DNA of 64,000 bases from contig CM065324.1 in assembly GCA_033032175.1 (NCBI GenBank), forward strand, positions 1,426,001 through 1,490,000, read 5' to 3'. Positions 49,395 to 58,958 of the stretch are shown here, one piece after another (position 1 is the first letter of the stretch; every line of letters begins with the position of its first letter). The notes below the pieces were generated by a model, which had not been told where the DNA came from, ran no database searches, and saw only the letters and a program-made list of their open reading frames with translations. This DNA comes from Saturnia japonica (Eukaryota; Arthropoda; Insecta; Lepidoptera; Saturniidae). A program made the translations under genes and the position numbers.

Positions 49395-51389
49395 GTAAGT
49401 TACGATACGATACGCTTTTGTGTCAATATTATTTTCTATTTCAGTGTACATGCGTTAGCAAGTTATTTATAGATTAATTGAAGCATTACGAACTTCAGAT
49501 TTCGAACACTTGTTGTTTACCTTTTAGTTAGCTCGAATAAAAGTATAAAATAAATATTTTCTAGCGGCAACGCTCGTAGGTTCACAAAAATATTATTTCA
49601 ACGTGATAGCTAAGATTAGCGTTGCAGATTGACAGGTTCATAATCTGTACATGTCCACATCTTATTCTATATTACTACAATTTTCCTTTTTGAGTTTATT
49701 TAAAATAGTACCTTGTGAAGGTCTCCGGACTTTTAATTTATCTGCCTGTAAAAAGTTCTTAAAATTCATTGGATAGTTTATTTATTATGATGAAATATAA
49801 TAAATAGAGCATTGCTTAATAAACAATAATTTTAAAATATTGATTTAAAATATTAAAAAAATCCTTTGTAAGTATTTTGTGGACAATAATGTAACAGAAT
49901 TAGTGATTTGGATGTTCAAAATTATTTTTATGCTCTAAGCCTATGTTTGACTGTAAACTGAATGTGGTTGAAGAGTTGACACCAAGCTTAGAACGGTGGT
50001 CCGCAGTTAAATGAGGCTGTTGGAACATACTATAGCTAAGCGCTATAATATGCTTTACTATAATGCTATGGTTTAATTACTTTGTTTTCGTCTACCTAAA
50101 GCTCAGGCTCATTCTAAAGTCCATTTCACAACCCTTGCCAAACCTCAGCAAACATTAACAAATTCAAACATCTGGATAGGGTGTTTGGCTTGGCTTGCCA
50201 CCAATATGAACTAAGTCATTTTAATGCACAAATCAAAGAAGCTTGCAGAAAGGGCTTTCTGTGCGTCCACACCTTTGTGTGTAGTTTTATCTCTTGTGCA
50301 AAATAAATAATCATTATATAACTGAGAAAACTTGGTACTGTTTTGGGTTTTTGTAGATTAATAACTATCTTGTTGTGGAATTTTCTGTATCCTATCACTT
50401 TTCCTGCTTAAATTTTGCTTCTTTTTACAATAACAATAGGTTAAATAAAATATTATAATAGACACACGGTTGACAGTTAACGTCTGTCATGCTTGCTTAT
50501 CACACTAGAACATTTGCCGTTTGGTTTGCCTATTTTATTCAAGCATTTATAAAGGTTATGAACTTTACAGCAAGTGGCAAGCATGTGGATCAGGCACTAA
50601 AATCAAACCAATTTCATTAGAACATGCTACAGCAGAGCCTTCATTTCTTTAAAGTGATTGTCTCATGGGACCTTAATTATTAAAGTGAATACATAAAATA
50701 TGTTATTATGTAAACAACAGTTCTGTTGTACAACATCCATATGAATTGGTTTCATTGTTTTTGAATATTATACACAATGATGAAATGCCACATAGCTTTA
50801 TCATCATACCACTGATATCCTGTGCTTAATAAGAGCCATTTATTAATTGTATAGCCGGATAAAAATAATTTGAACTTTGTTAATTACAGGTTACAGATGA
50901 ATATTGCAATTTCACAATAAAAGTAGCTCACTATCTGAACAACTTCCACCCACAAACACAAGACATACAGTTATATTTTTGATACTAAATACAATTTACA
51001 ATGAGAATTAATAATTTATGTTGCGAGAACTCTTTTTCTATAGTAGCTTGGTGGGCTTGGTGGTCAAGAACTAGTCAGGTAAAGCAACCCTACCATTCCA
51101 TCATCTCCATATTCTCGTTCGTTACACAGTAAAGCACTATGCAAAATAGACAAGTAGATGTTGAGTTATGATGTTAAGTTTACTAATCCTTAATGTTTTA
51201 TATTGTGTGTATTTAGGTATATTAATGTTCATAATAGATTTGAATAGGTTTTGTAACATTCCAATAAGAATCTTGGGAGATATTAGCTAATTACGTGAAA
51301 TTGTAATAATAATAACAGAACAGGCGCGACGCGCCATGCCACATGCCGTGTTAATTGGCAATATTAGAGTAGGAGGTGAATAGACGCCA
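49395..51389. other. Unassigned AT-rich stretch
   Basis: No gene seen apart from the possible acceptor at 50889 paired with the exon at 49360. No repeat boundaries were recognised. The right end merges into LINE sequence. Confidence 0.4.
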
Positions 51390-51885
51390 TCGTTCCGTCC
51401 CGCTCCAACACCGATATAAATATGGGGCTGTTGCGGCCGAATGACACAGAGTGTCAAAGTCGAAGGCCTTTGAGAGATCACAGAACACACCGATTGCATC
51501 CTGCGACTCCTCCCAAGCCCTATATATATGATTTAGCAGTGTCGCACCAGCGTCAGTGGTTGATTTAGATTTTGTGAAACCATATTGCCGACCATCCAAA
51601 ATCTCTTGTGCTTTGAAATGTTGTACTAGCTACTTGAGCATAATTTTCTCAAAAATTTTACTAATCAACGGAAGTATAGAAATTGGTCTATAATTTCCAA
51701 GATTACTTCTACAACCTGATTTAAATAGAGGAACTACTTTACTTATTTTCATTAAATTAGGGAAAGTCCCTGTTTTTATGCACTGATTAAATATATTAGC
51801 CATATATGGTGAAATATTGACAATTATGGACTGAACTATGATATTGTTTAAGTCTCAAGTGTGTTTAAAAGTGTTGAATCAAGTT
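51390..51885 (-). pseudogene. Jockey/CR1-type LINE reverse transcriptase fragment
   Basis: Minus-strand translation shows FPNLMKISKVVPLFKSG, NYRPISILPLISKIFEKIM, then GRQYGFTKSKSTTDA and FCDLSKAFD, the N-terminal palm/finger motifs of non-LTR reverse transcriptases. It breaks off after the AFD box, with one internal stop (after KIML) and a small duplication in the AFD box. It is only a few hundred bases and clearly dead. Confidence 0.75.
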
Positions 51886-51889
51886 CATA

Positions 51890-51973
51890 CCCACCAAAAT
51901 GTCTGTTGACATTTCATAGTCGGGCAATACGTAAAACTCCAGCTACATATTAATAGGTCTACAACGCATAGAG
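51890..51973 (-). pseudogene. Other half of the interrupted gypsy-like protease
   Basis: Reading leftwards from the BEL insertion, the minus strand encodes (after one stop) LEFYVLPDYEMSTDILVGMN, the C-terminal half of a retroviral-type protease with the ILVG flap-distal motif. It continues the protease broken at 58958. The match ends near 51890, where LINE sequence begins. Confidence 0.75.
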
Positions 51974-51978
51974 TTACC
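51974..51978. repeat. Target-site duplication TTACC (left copy)
   Basis: TTACC directly precedes the TGTTGG end of the element and is repeated at 58954-58958 directly after the CCAACA end. Five bases is usual for BEL/Pao integrases. Confidence 0.9.
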
Positions 51979-52835
51979 TGTTGGGTACGCGTCACTTCCC
52001 CTCTGCGTGAGGGAGGGGGGGGTGTGACGTTTCCCCGGTTTGGACGGGCGTTTTGTTGCGCCGGATGCCCGTCTCGTAGATACCGTACGGATGCCAGTGG
52101 GCGGCGTGATGTTAGTGGTGAGGGGGTCCGGGGGGTGCAATAATGCACGACCGCTTGAGGTGCCGGGTCTTCAATGAAACTCGATATCTTGACCGTAGAT
52201 TGTTCGCAGGACGACCAAAGCTTTCTTCTTGTAGTTACTCGTAGTAGACTCGTTGAATTGCACCGTGCCCAATACGGCCCTTCTTCGAGCTTAAGTGGTT
52301 CGAGGAATGACCGTAAAGAGAGCCCCGTTTTATTTCGTGTTTTAACTTTACTTTTCGCTTTGGTTGCCCTGTTAAACTCTTTATATTTCTCTCATTATAC
52401 ATCCTATGTACACATGTTATATATCAAAATGTTCCTCTTTGAATTATCTATCCATTACATATTCACTTATAATATACATTACATATACATTCCGTACATA
52501 AGCCAAAAACAATGTAATTTACGGGCGACATCACTATTTTCTGCTCGTAAAATCTCTATAACTTTTGACATACTTAACCTATTGGCTTACTTTATATGTT
52601 AATCTGTTCTATATTAGCTATATTTTCACATATGTGACACACAATACATAATCGTTTATATATCTCTTAACATACCACATGCAACTTGTAATGTAGCGTA
52701 TTCGCTTACATTTTTCTATAATATTGTTAATATTAATCTATTTTATTGTAATACATAATATATGACACATCAATATAATAATAACACAAAATACCTTAAC
52801 CTAAGACACGAAAAAACACTGTTCTGTCGCCAACA
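51979..52835 (-). repeat. 3' LTR of the BEL/Pao element
   Basis: 857 bp, same sequence and orientation as the copy at 58097-58953. It contains a 142-codon open stretch on the plus strand that appears in both LTRs and has no recognisable domain; it is taken as incidental. Confidence 0.95.
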
Positions 52836-52846
52836 TCCTCCCCCTC
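52836..52846 (-). other. Polypurine tract of the BEL/Pao element
   Basis: In element orientation GAGGGGGAGGA abuts the TGTTGG start of the 3' LTR, the expected site of plus-strand priming. Confidence 0.8.
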
Positions 52847-52867
52847 GTGCGCAGCACCAATCTCCTG

Positions 52868-54202
52868 TCATGGCGACGCTGTCGTAGTCTGCCTGGATCC
52901 GTCGTTCTGTTGCTCGTAGCTCGTTGCAGGAACCAGCAGCACTACTTTGGAGCTCGGCCTCTTCAGTGTTCCGCCGGCGGTGCGCACCTCTATCACTCGG
53001 ATGCGGCCATCTGGTCCAGGGTGCGTTTGAGTAATGACGCCCCGGGGCCATGTGTTTCGTGGCAGTGTGGAGTCAATTATTAGGACAGTGTCTCCGCACT
53101 GCAGGTCCTTTGTGTTTCGTCCATCGACCTTCCTGGTAAGCAGAGTGGGTAGGTATTCTTTTAGCCACCTGCTCCAGAAATGGTCGGCCATGCGCTGCGC
53201 CACCTTCCAGGTCCGTCGCCCGATGAGGTCTTCATCTGTGAAGGTTCCAATTCGTGGAGACCCGCAGGACCTCCCAATAAGGAAGTGATTGGGAGTCAGG
53301 GCTTCTTCACCTTCATTTTCCTCCGTGGTGACGAGCGGTCTTGCGTTTACCATATGTTCCGCTTCCAAAAGAAGAGTGTGTAAGGTCTCTTCTTGCGGAC
53401 ACCTTTCCTTTAATGTCGCCGCTAGTGCCGTTTTGATGGAACGGACTAGGCGTTCCCACGCACCTCCTATATTTGGAGCCCCAGGTGGTATGAATTTCCA
53501 CCGGATGCCCATCTTCTCTGCTGCGGTGGTGAGATCTTCCTGCTGCAAGCCCCTGACTGCTTCTTCTAGCTCTTTACTGGCTCCGACGAAGTTGGTTCCG
53601 TTGTCGCTGTATATTGTGCTAGGTGTTCCTCGCCTAGCAACCATGCGTCGAAGTGCCAGTATCATCGAATCCGTCGATAGAGACGCCGCCAACTCTATGT
53701 GTACTGCCCTCGTGGTGAGACACGTAAACAGCGCTCCCCATCTTTTCTCGTGTCGCCGTCCTATCGCGATCGTCATTGGCCCAAAGTAGTCCACAGCGGT
53801 GCAGGTGAATGGCGGCTCGCCGAATCGTAACCGCTCTTTTGGTAAGTTTCCGGTGGGTGGTCTAGATGGTGCGCTTCTGTATACTTTGCACCATTGACAC
53901 TGGTATGCCACCGTCCGTACTGTCGATCGCAGCCCCAAAACCCAGTAGCGTTGTCTTATCTCGTTCATCACGGTTGCATGGTTCCCGTGGTTGAACGCTA
54001 CGTGGTAATGTCGTATGAGCAACCTCGTGATCTTGTTCTTGCCATCCAAGACTACGGGTCGTCGATATGCTCTTTCCATAAACGTAGCCGCGTCGATCCT
54101 TCCTTTGACTCGTAACAGTCCATCTTCCTTGATGATGTCAAGCTTCTTCAATTTGTTGTTCTGGTGTAGGCGGCTGATCCTTTGAGATCCTTGCGGTGGC
54201 AA
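52868..54202 (-). CDS. BEL/Pao integrase portion, 444-codon frame
   Basis: Continues the polyprotein in the +1 frame, overlapping the upstream frame by 65 nt. The annotated start is a TTG, so this is a frame continuation rather than an independent gene. It has an H-H-C-C zinc-binding domain (HYHVAFNHG... then CQWC), integrase core D-D-E residues in CTAVDYFGP, IYSDNGTNF and GGAWERLV, and a C-terminal DUF5641 tail (WPRGVI...DGRIRVIEVRT). It ends about 30 nt before the 3' LTR. All catalytic residues are present; only the frame junction is abnormal. Confidence 0.92.
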   Translation of the reverse strand: MPPQGSQRISRLHQNNKLKKLDIIKEDGLLRVKGRIDAATFMERAYRRPVVLDGKNKITRLLIRHYHVAFNHGNHATVMNEIRQRYWVLGLRSTVRTVAYQCQWCKVYRSAPSRPPTGNLPKERLRFGEPPFTCTAVDYFGPMTIAIGRRHEKRWGALFTCLTTRAVHIELAASLSTDSMILALRRMVARRGTPSTIYSDNGTNFVGASKELEEAVRGLQQEDLTTAAEKMGIRWKFIPPGAPNIGGAWERLVRSIKTALAATLKERCPQEETLHTLLLEAEHMVNARPLVTTEENEGEEALTPNHFLIGRSCGSPRIGTFTDEDLIGRRTWKVAQRMADHFWSRWLKEYLPTLLTRKVDGRNTKDLQCGDTVLIIDSTLPRNTWPRGVITQTHPGPDGRIRVIEVRTAGGTLKRPSSKVVLLVPATSYEQQNDGSRQTTTASP

Positions 54203-57200
54203 CAGTGTGCTTCTCTTTCTCTTCTCCCGTTGGTTTCGACTTGAATGAACGAGGTTCAGGCCAACTGGTCTCTTCTTGGCTCAGGAACGCGGGTCCATTA
54301 AACCAACGGTGGTTCTGTCCGAAGTCTCGCGGCACCCCTCTCGTCGCGTCGTCCGCTGGGTTCTGACTGGTCGGTACCCAACGCCACTCTTGAGGTTTTG
54401 AGAGGTCCTCTATTTCCGCGAGTCGATGCGCCACGAACGGTTTGAACGTCCTTGGATCTGATCTTATCCACGAAAGGACTGTGCTTGAATCAGTCCAGTA
54501 GACTCGTCTCTTAATCTTCAGATCCAGTTCTTCTTCCACCGCTCGTGTCATCCGAGTGCCTAATAGCGCAGCTTGCAACTCTAGCCGCGGGATGGATACT
54601 GGCTTGAGGGGAGTCACTCTTGCCTTGGCTGCTAGTAGTGCGACTTGATAGCCTCCTTGTCCTTTGCTCGCTCTGTAGTATACTGCGCAAGCGTAGGCTG
54701 TCTCGCTGGCGTCGGTGAACGCGTGCAGCTCCCCCTCGTCGCTCGAGTCCGTGAAGCATCTCGGGATACGTAGACCTTCCAGGATCTGTACGCTGGTGAG
54801 GTATTCTTTCCAGGCTTCTTGATCTTTCGGAGTGATTTCTTCATCCCAATCGACGCCGCTTCTCCATATGTTCTGTATGAGTACCTTCCCTTGTATGAGA
54901 ACCGGTGATGCCACTCCCATAGGATCGAAGGTGGCCATGACCGCACTCGTTACTTCTCTCTTGGTAGGTCCTCTTCTTATCGCGACGTCCTCTTTGAGTT
55001 TGCGAAGGCACGTTCTGAAACCCAGTTCATCATCTCCCGTGCACCATAGCAAGCCCAGGGTCTTCTCTTCACTTGGTCCGATGCTGATCTCTTGCTGCCC
55101 GGTCTCTTTGGTGAGGCTTCTTATCACAGTGTGATTGTTGGATGCCCATCCTCTCAATTCAAACTTGGCTTTCCGGTGGATGGTGTCCACATCACTAGCT
55201 ACTCTGATTGCCTCCTCTTCTGTGTCGAAACTCTGTAAGTAGTCGTCCATATAATGATTAAGTTCTATTGCACTAGCAGCTTCCGGGAACTGATCTTGAT
55301 GTTCGGCGGCATTCTTGTTCTTCACGAAGATTGCAGCACTAGGAGAGCAGGCGGCCCCAAATATGACTGATGTCATTCTGTATTCCTTGATGGGTCCTTC
55401 TGCTTGATTCCCCTTCCATAAGAACCTTAAGCTGTCACGGTCCTCTTCTCGTATCCGTATTTGAAGAAACATCTCTTTGATGTCTGCTACCACTGCGATC
55501 GGTTTCTGGCGGAAGCGCAGCAGGACACCAAAGAGCGACTGCAGCAGGTCCGGGCCGGGTAAGAGCAGGTCGTTCAGACTCTTCCCTCCTGACTTGGCAG
55601 TAGCGTCGAACACCAGGCGTTTCTTCTTCTTGGTAGGATGCGCGACGGCAAAATGTGGCAAGTACCACTTCCTCCTTGAAGTGGACTCTCCTTCGGCTTC
55701 TTCAGCGTATCCACTCTTCAATAGGTTCTCCATTTGGTTCTCGTATTCTATCTTCAGTTCCGGATCTTTCTGTAGCTTCTTCATGATCCCTTTCAGTCTT
55801 ACTTCTGCGGCTTTGAAGTTGTCTGGCAACTCCTCAACATCGTTTCTCCACAGAAGCCCGACTTCGAAGCGTCCATCTTCCAAGCGTTGACAGGTTCTCT
55901 CCAATATGTCCATTGCTCTCTGGTCCTGGTCTGTGCTTGGTCTCTTAGGTAGAACCCCCAATGATTCTACCGCGAAATAGTCCTTCATCAACTTCTCCAA
56001 TGCTTCTTCACGTGCTGATACGTGTGCGCACGTGGTGAAGTTGACTGGTTTTGACGCGCCTCCATCGAACCCATGCAGCACCCATCCAAGTTGTGTGAAG
56101 GATGCTACTGGTTGGTTCTTCTTTCCTTTGCGCGTTCCTCTTGAGATGATGAGCTCCCAATTGTCTTGCCCTATTAACAATTTGGGAGAACCCTCTTCGT
56201 GGTGCAGCTGATTCACCAGCTTCCTTAGGTGTGCGCAGTTCTCTATGGTGCTCCTCTCCAGTCTTTGAGGAGTCAGATGCATGTCGTCAATGGTGCGCAC
56301 CCCGGTGACTGTTCGCTTCTTGGACTGGTGTAGTCCCCTTATCTGCATGTTGAGCTTCATTGAATCCTTGCTTACCATGGATTTTCCACCCACAGTCTCC
56401 AAATGAAGCGTCTCCTTAGGTCCTTTGAGGCCAACCTGTTCTGCCACCGTCGAGTCCAGGAGTGTGACTGTTGACCCCTCATCCAGCAGTGCCAGGACTT
56501 CAGCTGCTCCTGCTGGTCCGTAGATCTCGACGGGAAGCATCTTCAAGTAGGCTCTTGAAGACCTGGTGCAGTTCACTGGTAGCCTCACGTTGTTGGCTAC
56601 TTCTTTTCCATCTTCTTGCTTGGACTCTTCTCTGTCCTCATGAAGCAAGTTGTGATGCCATCGTTTGCAGGTTGTACATGAAGGTTGACGGCAGGTCTCT
56701 TTCCTATGCCTTCCGCTCAGGCACTTGTAGCATAGTCGCGATTCCTTCGCGATACTCCATCGTTTCTTCACAGGTGCTTGACGGAACTTTGGACACTCCC
56801 GCAGGTAATGTTCCTCGTGGCAATGTGGGCATGCTGCTTTGTCTCTTCCTTCTCTTTCAATCCCCCGCTTTTCTCTATTTGGCCTCTCTTGGTCCACGTG
56901 TTCGGTTGTAGTGTGCGCAGCTTGTCGCTTTGGTATCTGCCTCCTTGTTGCGGTGTCTGGTATCGCATGTGGTCCACAGCGATCCGCCATCCTGTTCAGG
57001 AATACCGCCATCATGTTTAGGTCAGGATCCCCTTCGGCCTTGTCCGCTACGTGGTCGTACCAGCGGTACTTCAATATTGCTGTCATCTTGTCGACGATGC
57101 TCCTCAGTATCTCTGGAGATTGCAGGTATTGTGGTTTTCGCAGTCCTCGTATTGCCGCCACGGTGTTGTTGACGTTGCTTGCTAGCAAGCATACGTCATA

Positions 57201-58058
57201 GGCGTTGTCACTGATCGGTGGCAGTTTCTTTATCCTGTCCAGTTCTGCCAGAACCAGTGCATCCGCTCTTCCATAACTCCGCTTCAGGGCTTCCATCACT
57301 TCCTCCGGTGTGCTCTCGGAGTACAGTTGGCTGCGAACTCCCTCTCTTGCTTCTCCCTTCAATGCTCTTCTTAATCTTGCCATGTTCTGTGTGGCAGAGA
57401 AGAGCGGAGCGGTGTCTTCGTATACAGCTTTGAAGGCCATCCATTCTCTTGTGTCACCATCGAACAGTGGTAGTTGGTGCACGTAGTCTGGCTGCGGTGC
57501 CTGGCTCTGGATCTGGACTCCCCTTAATGCTTCAGTGAGGACTCTTGCAAGACTCTGATGACTCTTCTCCATATCGGCCTTAGTATCGGGTTCGCGTGCG
57601 GAAGGTGGGGGGGTCCGTATACACCCCTCCTTGGGTGCCTCCCCCTCGTGTCCCTCCTTGGAGACGCCCTCTGCAGCCTTCTGGACCCAGTCCCTGACCT
57701 GGTCCACCCGGTCTATTGGCTCTTCAATAACTGAGTCTTCTTCCTCGTTGTCCACCTGGATGAGTTCCAGTCGCAGCCTGGCAGCTGTCGTGGCTGCTTG
57801 TGCCTCTCGCAGCTCCTTATCGGCCAGTTCGGCGCGGGCTTCCAGCTCCTTCCGTCTTCTTGAAGACCTGATGGATGCAGGACGGTTCTTCTTCACCGTT
57901 GGTGCATCATGGTCTTCCCTTGAAGCTGTTTCCCGCGTCGTGCCGGTGACGGTGGTCTCGTACGAAGTAACTTCTGTGGTCTCTGTGCTGCTCTCTTGTG
58001 GTGCAACCTCAAGCGGCTGCTCCCTCGGAGAGCCCCTCTGGCTCCTGGTGACTGGCAT
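54138..58058 (-). CDS. BEL/Pao gag-protease-RT-RNase H polyprotein, 1306 residues
   Basis: Starts at the first ATG after the 5' LTR (MPVTRSQRG...). Domains: basic, charged N-terminus; gag-like DUF1759 region near residues 190-350; zinc knuckles from residue 410 (C-P-H-C...H...C, then C-Y-K-C...H...C); DUF1758-type aspartic protease with catalytic D526 in LLDEGSTV; reverse transcriptase with the YMDD active site at 936-939; Pao RNase H/peptidase A17 region with FTDASETAYA near residue 1115 and YWTDSSTVLSWI after it. It stops just before integrase, which continues in the +1 frame, so unlike the usual single BEL polyprotein this copy is split. Confidence 0.93.
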   Translation of the reverse strand: MPVTRSQRGSPREQPLEVAPQESSTETTEVTSYETTVTGTTRETASREDHDAPTVKKNRPASIRSSRRRKELEARAELADKELREAQAATTAARLRLELIQVDNEEEDSVIEEPIDRVDQVRDWVQKAAEGVSKEGHEGEAPKEGCIRTPPPSAREPDTKADMEKSHQSLARVLTEALRGVQIQSQAPQPDYVHQLPLFDGDTREWMAFKAVYEDTAPLFSATQNMARLRRALKGEAREGVRSQLYSESTPEEVMEALKRSYGRADALVLAELDRIKKLPPISDNAYDVCLLASNVNNTVAAIRGLRKPQYLQSPEILRSIVDKMTAILKYRWYDHVADKAEGDPDLNMMAVFLNRMADRCGPHAIPDTATRRQIPKRQAAHTTTEHVDQERPNREKRGIEREGRDKAACPHCHEEHYLRECPKFRQAPVKKRWSIAKESRLCYKCLSGRHRKETCRQPSCTTCKRWHHNLLHEDREESKQEDGKEVANNVRLPVNCTRSSRAYLKMLPVEIYGPAGAAEVLALLDEGSTVTLLDSTVAEQVGLKGPKETLHLETVGGKSMVSKDSMKLNMQIRGLHQSKKRTVTGVRTIDDMHLTPQRLERSTIENCAHLRKLVNQLHHEEGSPKLLIGQDNWELIISRGTRKGKKNQPVASFTQLGWVLHGFDGGASKPVNFTTCAHVSAREEALEKLMKDYFAVESLGVLPKRPSTDQDQRAMDILERTCQRLEDGRFEVGLLWRNDVEELPDNFKAAEVRLKGIMKKLQKDPELKIEYENQMENLLKSGYAEEAEGESTSRRKWYLPHFAVAHPTKKKKRLVFDATAKSGGKSLNDLLLPGPDLLQSLFGVLLRFRQKPIAVVADIKEMFLQIRIREEDRDSLRFLWKGNQAEGPIKEYRMTSVIFGAACSPSAAIFVKNKNAAEHQDQFPEAASAIELNHYMDDYLQSFDTEEEAIRVASDVDTIHRKAKFELRGWASNNHTVIRSLTKETGQQEISIGPSEEKTLGLLWCTGDDELGFRTCLRKLKEDVAIRRGPTKREVTSAVMATFDPMGVASPVLIQGKVLIQNIWRSGVDWDEEITPKDQEAWKEYLTSVQILEGLRIPRCFTDSSDEGELHAFTDASETAYACAVYYRASKGQGGYQVALLAAKARVTPLKPVSIPRLELQAALLGTRMTRAVEEELDLKIKRRVYWTDSSTVLSWIRSDPRTFKPFVAHRLAEIEDLSKPQEWRWVPTSQNPADDATRGVPRDFGQNHRWFNGPAFLSQEETSWPEPRSFKSKPTGEEKEKHTVATARISKDQPPTPEQQIEEA

Positions 58059-58076
58059 CCCGTAACGGTATCGAGG

Positions 58077-58094
58077 ATCCGGCTCGAAGGACCA
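58077..58094 (-). other. Primer-binding site, complementary to tRNA-Tyr 3' end
   Basis: In element orientation TGGTCCTTCGAGCCGGAT starts two bases after the 5' LTR. Its complement ends in TCGAAGGACCA, which fits the acceptor stem and CCA end of insect tRNA-Tyr as I remember it. The tRNA assignment is from memory, not a search. Confidence 0.7.
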
Positions 58095-58096
58095 AC

Positions 58097-58953
58097 TGTT
58101 GGGTACGCGTCACTTCCCCTCTGCGTGAGGGAGGGGGGGGTGTGACGTTTCCCCGGTTTGGACGGGCGTTTTGTTGCGCCGGATGCCCGTCTCGTAGATA
58201 CCGTACGGATGCCAGTGGGCGGCGTGATGTTAGTGGTGAGGGGGTCCGGGGGGTGCAATAATGCACGACCGCTTGAGGTGCCGGGTCTTCAATGAAACTC
58301 GATATCTTGACCGTAGATTGTTCGCAGGACGACCAAAGCTTTCTTCTTGTAGTTACTCGTAGTAGACTCGTTGAATTGCACCGTGCCCAATACGGCCCTT
58401 CTTCGAGCTTAAGTGGTTCGAGGAATGACCGTAAAGAGAGCCCCGTTTTATTTCGTGTTTTAACTTTACTTTTCGCTTTGGTTGCCCTGTTAAACTCTTT
58501 ATATTTCTCTCATTATACATCCTATGTACACATGTTATATATCAAAATGTTCCTCTTTGAATTATCTATCCATTACATATTCACTTATAATATACATTAC
58601 ATATACATTCCGTACATAAGCCAAAAACAATGTAATTTACGGGCGACATCACTATTTTCTGCTCGTAAAATCTCTATAACTTTTGACATACTTAACCTAT
58701 TGGCTTACTTTATATGTTAATCTGTTCTATATTAGCTATATTTTCACATATGTGACACACAATACATAATCGTTTATATATCTCTTAACATACCACATGC
58801 AACTTGTAATGTAGCGTATTCGCTTACATTTTTCTATAATATTGTTAATATTAATCTATTTTATTGTAATACATAATATATGACACATCAATATAATAAT
58901 AACACAAAATACCTTAACCTAAGACACGAAAAAACACTGTTCTGTCGCCAACA
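58097..58953 (-). repeat. 5' LTR of the BEL/Pao element
   Basis: 857 bp, upstream of gag in the minus-strand reading. Ends are perfect 6-bp inverted repeats TGTTGG/CCAACA. It matches the LTR at 51979-52835 with a constant offset of 6118 bases throughout. It carries AT-rich stretches that could serve as promoter and poly(A) region, but no element is unambiguous. Confidence 0.95.
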
Positions 58954-58958
58954 TTACC
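58954..58958. repeat. Target-site duplication TTACC (right copy)
   Basis: Right-hand partner of 51974-51978. The duplicated bases belong to the protease-coding sequence of the older gypsy-like element. Confidence 0.9.

Larger units (their letters stand above)
51979..58953 (-). mobile_element. BEL/Pao LTR retrotransposon, near-intact, 6975 bp
   Basis: Copy-and-paste retroelement read on the minus strand. Two 857-bp direct LTRs (51979-52835 and 58097-58953) begin TGTTGG and end CCAACA. The target duplication TTACC flanks it on both sides. Behind the 5' LTR is an 18-nt primer-binding site, and in front of the 3' LTR a polypurine tract. The coding region gives gag, protease, reverse transcriptase and RNase H in one frame (54138-58058) and integrase in the +1 frame (52868-54202). 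I saw no differences between the LTRs, and lengths and offsets agree, so the insertion is young. Domain order (PR-RT-RH-IN), the DUF1759/DUF1758/peptidase A17 architecture and the 5-bp duplication are typical of BEL/Pao. The frame break before integrase is the only visible defect. Confidence 0.95.

Noticed and set aside
53289..53789. 166-codon plus-strand ORF
   Set aside because: Antisense shadow of the BEL integrase.
58292..58720. 142-codon plus-strand ORF, repeated exactly at 52174-52602
   Set aside because: It lies wholly inside the two BEL LTRs, antisense to the element, and shows no domain; its double occurrence comes from the LTR duplication.
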